Shown here: positions 56,782 to 64,000 of the stretch, piece after piece
Position numbering within the stretch: position 1 is the first letter of the stretch
Layout of the letters: each line of letters starts with the position of its first letter
DNA from: Anopheles merus
Lineage: Eukaryota; Arthropoda; Insecta; Diptera; Culicidae
Direction: 5' to 3'
NCBI RefSeq assembly: GCF_017562075.2
Contig: NC_054082.1
Coordinates: forward strand, 55,554,681 to 55,618,680
Length of the DNA: 64,000 nt
Program-made: the position numbers and the translations under genes
The notes under the pieces: model-generated
What the model saw: only the letters and a program-made list of their open reading frames with translations
Told to the model about the DNA's origin: nothing
Database searches by the model: none

Positions 56782-59700
56782 CTTTCCTTATTAATCAAAC
56801 GTACGTGAGTGTGTGCTAGTTCTCAACGGTTTGTGCACCGAGACCGCACATTTTGCATTGCAACTTGTTTATCCCCTTTACGATGGGAATATCTAAAAAA
56901 ACTCTCTCTTTCGACCACACCAATCGACTGGTACCAGACAAGTTCTCAAATCGCATCTTTCAAGCAAAACCCGCCCGAAACCATTCGAACCGCTTTCACG
57001 CGACTCCGAAAACTGATAGCTAGACATCGTGAGCTGTGGAAAAAGAGTTGTGTGTCTCGTGGTTGCGACATAAGCAAGCAGTCAGAAATACACATTAGTC
57101 GACTCAGCGGCTTCACAGCGATAGTACGCGACAAATTCACGCTCAAGCTGTGTATTTCGCTTATCCTGACGCGTGTTACTTTGTTGCCCCCATCGCTTTG
57201 TCCACTTTCGACCTTCGCAAAACCGTGTGCCGGAAGCAGCTGACGCCGCAACAACGGTTACTTGGCTCTAATTTTAGTCGTGATGCACGAACGAGTGCGA
57301 TGCTTAAGTCCCCTGGCCTTTCGGGAAAATACGTGAGCAGGGGTGGTATCGGTGTCATAGGTGAATCTGAGGTAGGGGAACAGGAATGGTTCGAAACATC
57401 TTTGTCGACACGCAGCAGGGGTCAGTCAACTTTCTGCAAAGAGCACCGCCGTCATGTTGCCCGATAGTGGTGTGGCTTAAGATAGCGCGCAAAGTGTTTC
57501 AACTTCGCCGTCGTGTTTGGCGCATATCCCGCTAACGGTGAATGTTTGTGCCAAAGTGGTGCCAACCCCCTCTAAACATAGCCAACCAACAGTTGCCGAA
57601 CTTGGACTTCGGGTGCCGCTAGCAGTCAGAAGAATGGCTAGCATTAGGGCATTAATGAATAAGAATGGCTTATTACACGGCACATTAGCTTCAGCAAGAT
57701 GGGCTGCCCAAAGGCGGCTGCTTCCGTTCGTTTACGATGAAGTTTCACTCGAAGGCAACTCAAACTATTCCATCTGCCGGAAGAGATGGGATGTGTTACA
57801 CCTGTCAATAGCGATGAATGGATAGAGGTTTGACAGTCGGAAAGGGAGAGATGACGAAAACGTCAACGAACCTTCGTCAGGTGCAATCGTACTCTGGCGT
57901 TCTAGCCGCACCCGACACTAATAGGGATCGAGTTAATAGTTGAGTAAAAGCCGTTAGCGAAATGGCTCGACTTTGGCATTGATCGTATCACGAAACCTTC
58001 GCAGAACGCTCCCGCCTCATCAATATCGACACATTCCACCGGCCGGTGTCGAAACATCTCATCCACCAGACCAGAGGCAGCTTACAACAGACTTCGAGTG
58101 TGCGTTTCTTGTTAAATCGGATTGGAAGAGATTTCTTCTCCGGCCGCGTACCGGTGTGTACCGTTTAGCGTTCGCGAATGATATTCTACCGTATGCGGGG
58201 CTGTTCTCGCAATATGTAAGCATTGCGAATTGAAGCTAAGAAGACTTCCTGCTGTTACGGACGGCCGAACGAGAGACCCAGCGGTTGTGGTATTGCCAAG
58301 ACCATGGTTCTGTTGGAGGCTTCGAATAAGCTGCTGCCGCCCGACGGATCGTGAGATTAACCGATATTCAGATCTTGGCTGGTTGATATAGACAGGTGCT
58401 ACAAAACGCATTGTGAATTAAGGTGTCTGCTTTATGTGTTTTTGTTCCCAAGAATAGAAAACGATAGCAAACCATTTGACGGATGAGGTGCTGTAAAGAA
58501 AGCTAACGGTGTGGGCCATTACTACCAGCGGGGAGGAATCTCCCCAATGTTGACCTCCCGGCGGTGACCAGTAATTAACACAAACATTCAAAGTAGCTTT
58601 TTCACACGTGTTTTATAGCCGTGCCTGACCCTGTGGCCCTCGCGACATTCACCGGTCAAAGCTTCGAGGAAGCATGCTTTTGGAACACTCGAAAAGGGTT
58701 GTAATACATACAGAGAGATAGAGAGAGAAGTTGGGGGTTTTTGGAAAGCATCAGCGTTGCCACCCCACACAACCGCAAGTGGCCATAGAAGAAGGTTTTG
58801 GTACGCTGAAACACAGCGTGTAACCCAAATTTCACAGAACGAGGTTTATTTCTGTTTTGTTACTCTCCGGCATCGGACAGAGCCATTCGAAGCTGCTTTC
58901 TTTTTACGACCTTCCCTGAAACGTTAGGCATTTTGGGTGCGAGATGTGTGTTTCCGGCGACGGGATCGGGCGCGAGACCCCACTGGTGCAGAAGCATGTA
59001 GTGATTTCCGCACTGTGACCACCTAAGCCTTGCAACATCTATACGGCTGTTCTGGCCGTTCACAACAGTCAACACGAAAATGCGGAGGTCGTGTTTTCTT
59101 ACACAAACGTCAATTAAAAGTAACCCAAGTGACATTTTCGAGCAGATTGTTAGGGTTTTTCGAGTTGCTGGAAGCTTAAAGAGCAGACTTAAAACTGGCT
59201 TTAAAAGCAAGCGATATTGCAGAGTTTAAGCTTATTATAACAGTTGAAACGTCAGTGTGAAGCTTTTTTTCTGGTGCCATTTTGAGAATTGTCATCACGT
59301 TGTGCACAAACTACCGGCCCAAAACAAAACATGTGTACTCTTCAATCCGTATCAAACAAAAAGTTTATTAAAAAAAAACACTCTTTTACGTTGATTTGTT
59401 GGTCCATTCATTTCCCCGTTATTCTGATACTCCTAGATAGATCGTTTATTTCTTCTTACTCAGTGTTTTGGTTGTTGTTCTCCGAGGACGAAACTGCAAG
59501 CTTCCTGTTTGCCCGGCTTCTACCGAAGTTCTAACATAAACTTTAACGCTTCAACACATCGTTGTTCACGTACACACCCATGTTTTCAAGCGTTTATATG
59601 AGGCAATGGGTTACATCGAGCTGTTCACGAGGAGTTTAAGCTAAAAATGTAGAACAATTGTCACCTGGGAATGTACTAACGTAGGACAAGCGGGGGCGAA

Positions 59701-59805
59701 AATGATACCGATAGCATGACAGTGCGACGACAGGCGACGGTGTAGATACCATGAGTAGTTTGGAGAAACCTGATGTCACTTCAAACGGATGTCACAAATA
59801 TATTA
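56782..59805. other. intergenic or intronic, no gene recognised
   Basis: About 3 kb without a recognised gene. Frames at 56809-57243 (144 aa), 57517-57825 and 58860-59210 show no domain or codon pattern that I recognise. A loose hairpin (ATTACTACCAGCGGGGAGG against CCTCCCGGCGGTGACCAGTAAT) lies near 58518-58577. Confidence 0.4.
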
Positions 59806-59809
59806 TTAA

Positions 59810-60159
59810 GGCCGGTGTACATTGTCCGTACTCGCTAGTGTAATTTCGATTTTGACTAGCGCATCTGGCGGAGACTTTTCGAAGCATTTTGCCAAACAAT
59901 TTGGAGCCGCTTCAGAAAATTTGTTATTTTTCCATGTTTTTTACTTCAACTGAACTGGACATGCTTGGTAAATGTCGGATAAATATATTGTGCAAGTATT
60001 TCAGCCATTTTCGCATCAAAGCACGGCGAAAAAATTACTTAAATTTGAGATCCGACACGACCATTCCCTAAATAACCAAAAAAAGCTTCCACCAGCCGCC
60101 GCCAGATGCGCTAGTGATAATCGAATTACACTAGCGAGTACGAACAATGCACCCCGACC
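59810..60159. mobile_element. TTAA-flanked MITE (piggyBac-like)
   Basis: A 350 bp element with about 60 bp inverted ends. The left begins GGCCGGTGTACATTGT; the right ends ACAATGCACCCCGACC. Both arms share CGTACTCGCTAGTGTAATT and CTAGCGCATCTGGCGG. TTAA occurs on both sides (59806-59809 and 60160-60163), the target used by piggyBac elements. No coding capacity. Confidence 0.85.
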
Positions 60160-60163
60160 TTAA

Positions 60164-61109
60164 CGTTCCTAAAACGTTTCAATATCGCACATGCTCACCA
60201 TGCCCTGTCATAGATCTGTCTAGATTCAACAACGAACCTCTGGCAACTGTTTTCAATTTGGAAACCTTGATTTATGTTACCTTGTACACTATGTTTAACA
60301 GTTGCTTTTGCAAAAAGTATACTACAGTTCACATATTGAAGACCTCTATAGCAACTCGTGCATGAATATGTAAAATATTTTCTCCATCAGCAGTAGTTGT
60401 TCCATCGGTGTTGTCCGCTTTACGTCTTCGTGACATACATAGCACGTGCTTGTCTTTCACGCCTACCATATTATGATGGTGGAGGTCACCTAATGAATGG
60501 GGTACCAAAATACTAAACATAAACATCACTTGCTGCCGATGTGTAGGGCCATATGAAAGCATTGTTCGAAAAGTTTCCCTGCATGGGCTTCATTGTTTGC
60601 TTCTTTGGGCTCCTCCGTGCACGACTTTGCAATCCTAAGTGACTCGAGTGTCTGTCAGCATCGTCAGCATCACGACAGTGCCGCAGAAATGTCAAGCATG
60701 CATTCATGCTTACTTGTGAATGCACATCACACTGACGACATGTGACACGATTGGCAACAAATTGCATGCATCGCTTGGATGCTCCCAATCTTCTTCCTCC
60801 CTTGAGTCGCCCGCCCAAGACATCATCACCATGGGCATCCTTGTCATCCTTGGATGTGTACCTAGACTCCCAGCAGCACATCATGCTTGCAGCAGCTTTG
60901 ACACCAGTTACTACCCATTTACGGTCACTACCGATTATATTCGTCGTACTGCGAGTTTATTCCGGGACGTTTCTCGGAAGACGTTTTATCCAAAAATGGA
61001 GCGTTCAAGGTATCTGGCAGGGGGTGTGCATTCAACGAGGTAAAGATGGTCGTAGGAGGGGGCAAATTAATTTCATAATTTTGTGTGTCCCATTTCTTTG
61101 CGTACTCCC

Positions 61110-61159
<50 letters not shown>

Positions 61160-61844
61160 ATTCAATCAAACCGCTCAACCGCCAGGGTAACCTTTATCTT
61201 CCCGACCGACGAACGTACCACGATGCTGTCTTGTCTTGCTTTTTCGGCGCCCGCCTGTCGCTGCTCATAACAACTTTTATTGCATTATAATTGATTAATA
61301 GCCAGGTAAGGCCCTTCGGATACGTCCCATGGTGATCGTTTCACTTTCATTTCTCGTCTTTAAACCGCGGGTATTTGCTGGTGGCCCCACGCACTTCACG
61401 ATCGCACCTTTCGAATTGCTCGATACCCATTCTGGGATCTTTCGTATTTGCGTTGATGTGTGTAGCTGGATGTATCGTGGCGCGTGTAAACTTCACCTCA
61501 ATCCCGCCATAATTGGACCATCGCTCGATCACGGAGATCAAGCCGTAGTTCAATCCGCACCTCTCGGCGATAGAGGTGGGTGGGCGTCATTTTTCTAACA
61601 CGGGACGACGGTGATGATAAAAAATTAGTGAGTGACCTTTTTCGCTGACAGATCCGGGAAGCGAAACATATCATTCAGTCACGCGTCATGTCGTCGAACG
61701 CAAGAGCGTCTGAAACCAGCAAACGTATTGCAAAACCATTCGTGCTTTATACAGATGCTGCAAAATGCTGTGAAAGTCTAACAATTAAATCATCAATGGC
61801 CGTTGCTTGAATTGATATGCCTTTTTAGTCACTAGACTGAATAC
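60164..61844. other. intergenic, with poly(C)/(CT)n near 61107-61154
   Basis: No gene recognised. A run of about 14 C followed by about 34 bp of CT lies at 61107-61154. The longest frame (60742-61290) spans this tract and is not convincing. Confidence 0.45.
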
Positions 61845-62030
61845 TACTGTAATGGGTCTACATCGACTCGTACAAAGCCGGATGGGTTCAATCCCCATTT
61901 GGAGCTATCCTCTCCCTAGTAGCAAGGTATAACTACACTATTTAGATTGTGGCGTTATTATGGCTATGAAGCCTACATAGACTGCCCCTCACTGTGGATA
62001 TCATTATTGCAAAAAATAATAATAAAAAGA
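61845..62030 (+). mobile_element. possible tRNA-derived SINE, different family
   Basis: A B-box-like GGGTTCAATCCCC (near 61885) lies in a unit that ends in an AATAATAATAAAAAG tail near 62030. The part before the B box suits the 5' half of a tRNA-like promoter, but no clear A box or target-site duplication could be defined. The body does not match the SINE200-like copies. Confidence 0.4.
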
Positions 62031-63905
62031 CTACAAACATTACACGTATATACTTTTATGTAAGAGCTGTTAACTTTATTCATACATTTGGAAAAGAATG
62101 TCTATTTGTGCCGGTAATTGTTTTTTATTAAAACGTATCTCAAGCTTGAAAGAGATTTTGTCCCACATAAAACAAACAAATCTACTAACCACCGAACAGA
62201 AGGCACACGGCAAGCAGCACCCCAACGGTGCGACGTTGGGCGGGGAAAAATATTTCCTCATTGTTCGCCAAACCGTTTTCGGATCCGTTTCGTGAGATTA
62301 GTGACCGTTCCGCGTGCATAAGAACCGTCAGGCGGCCTCCAGCTACATGGCACTGCGCATTATTCTATCGTTTAGTGTGATCTCACTAAACGGCAGTTAC
62401 AAGTTCATATCCACACGCTTTTCCTCCCCGAGCAGAATCTGGCAGTTTGCTGCTCGCTTCCAGAAAAGTTGTGGTCGATTCAGAAACGGTCTACGAAGTA
62501 GACAGTGCATACACCTCTTCAAGTGCCTCGATCCCGGTACGTAATGTCTAGCGACGGTGCGCTGTTTTTAGCAACGAGCCGATGACGTTTCCTGATAGCA
62601 ATCCACGTGTCTGTGTGTGTGTACGTGTGTGGGTTCCATGAGAAGTTGTTAGCAAACACCAATGTTTAAAGGTTAGTAATACCGCGTTCCTCCCGCGTGC
62701 TTGTCTTGTCGCGTTCTATCGATGAGTTCTGGCGTTGAACTTGCTTTTCTTGCGCACATCTCGCGCACGGTTGTGGGCACACGCCGTACCAGCGGATACC
62801 GAACTTGCGGCAGGCATTTACACCAGCTTAGTGCAACTCAACGGCCGATGCATTCGTTGGGCAAATCATCAGCAAAGCACCGTGTGATCGGCACACTGCA
62901 GTGGTAGTGACCATACCAAATTAACATTTTTTCCATGAATTATTTTCCGATTGATCGTACGCCCGTATAGCAACCCTTCGCGAGGGTTTTGCAGCGTACA
63001 ATGCGCTCTTATCACTTTCAGGCGATCTTCGTTCGTTCGTTCGTTCGTTCGGTGGGCTCTACGCCGTGAAAGATCGTTTATGTACGCTCTACACCGGTAC
63101 GTACGAACGCGTTCCTGCTGATCGAGTGAAGGATTTTTGCGGATTCTAGCCCCTCACATCAAATTATAGACCAAATCAATGATGCCTAAATGGCGCAAGA
63201 AGAACCAGCCATGACCATGGTACATCTTTCGGGATAGGACGCCATGAATAAGCACGCGTTTTTGCACAGTAGTTGTTACAGGGCGCAACGACCCACCCGG
63301 TTGCCATTTTTGTACTACATCCCAGAACCCTCCGATTCTCTAGCCCACAGTTTAGGGTCTCCGTTACATTCTCGCAGGTTAGTGCCCCCGATCCAGTGCT
63401 ATTGCTGCAGCGCTTTGCTTGCGCTCTTCGCGTTTTGCGCTGCAGTTATTTTGATAACGAGAGGTCGTCCGTTTTCAAAGTTCCTGCCGAAAGCAGGAAC
63501 GAAAATAAGCAACTGGTGGAACCTGTTTGCTGCCATCGTGGTCCCAGGTCCTGCTGCTGCTGCTGCCTTGGGCATGTTTTACACTTTTTGCTTCGTTTTG
63601 GCAGCCAGCGCCGCGAGTCGCCGCAAAGGTAGAAATTTCTTCTTGGCGGCGTGAAGATTTTACCCACCATGTCAATGTCTTCGGGTTTTGGCCAGGTTGT
63701 TCCACCCAGTCGCGTACAACAACAACAACCATCCAAACCAGTATTGTAATAAGTTGGAAAACATTGTTCCAATCACGAAGCAGGTCCAAAAGGACAAGTT
63801 CACGGCTTTTTGTACTAACTCGTGTAGTTTTGTTTTGCGCTGTGTACGCTCTTCGCGGTGTTACTGGTGTTGTCGTTTTGTTTCCATTTTCTTGTGCACA
63901 TCAAC
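62031..63905. promoter_or_regulatory. non-coding; possible 5' flank of a gene at the right edge
   Basis: No confident gene. TTCGTTCG tetranucleotide repeats lie near 63030-63050. The ATG frame 63244-63654 has two hydrophobic runs but no similarity. If the exon proposed at 63906 is real, this stretch is its promoter and leader. Confidence 0.3.
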
Positions 63906-63956
63906 ATGCTAAGGCTGAAAGCGAAATCCTACGCCAATTTGCTGCAGATAGTAGTA
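63906..63956 (+). CDS. candidate first coding exon of a gene to the right
   Basis: ATG at 63906 (AACATG context) opens MLRLKAKSYANLLQIVV and meets a consensus donor GTA|GTAAGTG at 63957 in phase 0. Reading through instead hits TGA a few codons later. A basic start followed by LLQIVV could be the beginning of a signal anchor, but no family can be named from 17 residues. It would be the only gene in the right 20 kb. Confidence 0.3.
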
Positions 63957-64000
63957 GTAAGTGTGGAGAAAGTTACTTGACTTGTTTTCTGTGCATGTGT

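Noticed and set aside
63244..63654. 136-residue ATG frame with two hydrophobic stretches
   Set aside because: No family similarity, overlaps other open frames on both strands, and hydrophobic runs arise from CTG/GCC-rich low complexity. Left unannotated.

Overview
The window is nuclear DNA from a dipteran insect, most likely an Anopheles mosquito. The evidence is compact genes with 54-160 bp introns beside one 13.7 kb intron, many MITEs, tRNA-derived SINEs that resemble the Anopheles SINE200 type (GAAGAAG tails, target-site duplications), and very long CA/TA/GA microsatellites. The species call is inference; the gene identities rest on family motifs recognised in spliced reading frames.

Left third (1-11 kb) is gene-dense and looks housekeeping. 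A minus-strand gene runs off the left edge (5' end only, RanBP3-like) and is divergent from the spliceosomal SNW1/Bx42 gene. A TBC1D22-type Rab GAP follows on the plus strand. It converges on a minus-strand BRAT1-like gene that keeps the family's C-terminal DADCY tail, known to contact the Integrator nuclease INTS11. A TA-flanked MITE and a tandem pair of 587 bp MITEs follow.

The centre (14.8-35.8 kb) is one gene, Vilse/CrossGAP (ARHGAP39): two WW domains, a long disordered linker, MyTH4 and RhoGAP, in 11 coding exons. Its second intron carries a cluster of mobile elements, including a fold-back MITE and a 1.4 kb iteron-bearing element nested inside another MITE. The uninterrupted sister MITE at 11.0 kb supplies the empty site.

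Next come a two-exon CMP-sialic acid synthetase whose first exon encodes a signal peptide, and a head-to-head pair of GNAT-fold acetyltransferases of the arylalkylamine N-acetyltransferase-like type (39.6-43.7 kb).

From 43.7 kb to the right edge I find no convincing gene apart from a possible first coding exon at the extreme right. This 20 kb holds long microsatellites, a relic of a non-LTR retrotransposon, a TA-flanked MITE, an hAT-type MITE with a perfect 8 bp duplication, a TTAA-flanked MITE and tRNA-derived SINEs. It may be 5' regulatory or intronic sequence of a gene to the right.

I do not see an undescribed multi-gene system. The most unusual items are the iteron-bearing nested transposon, the conserved BRAT1 tail, the secreted-type CMP-sialic acid synthetase and the paired acetyltransferases.
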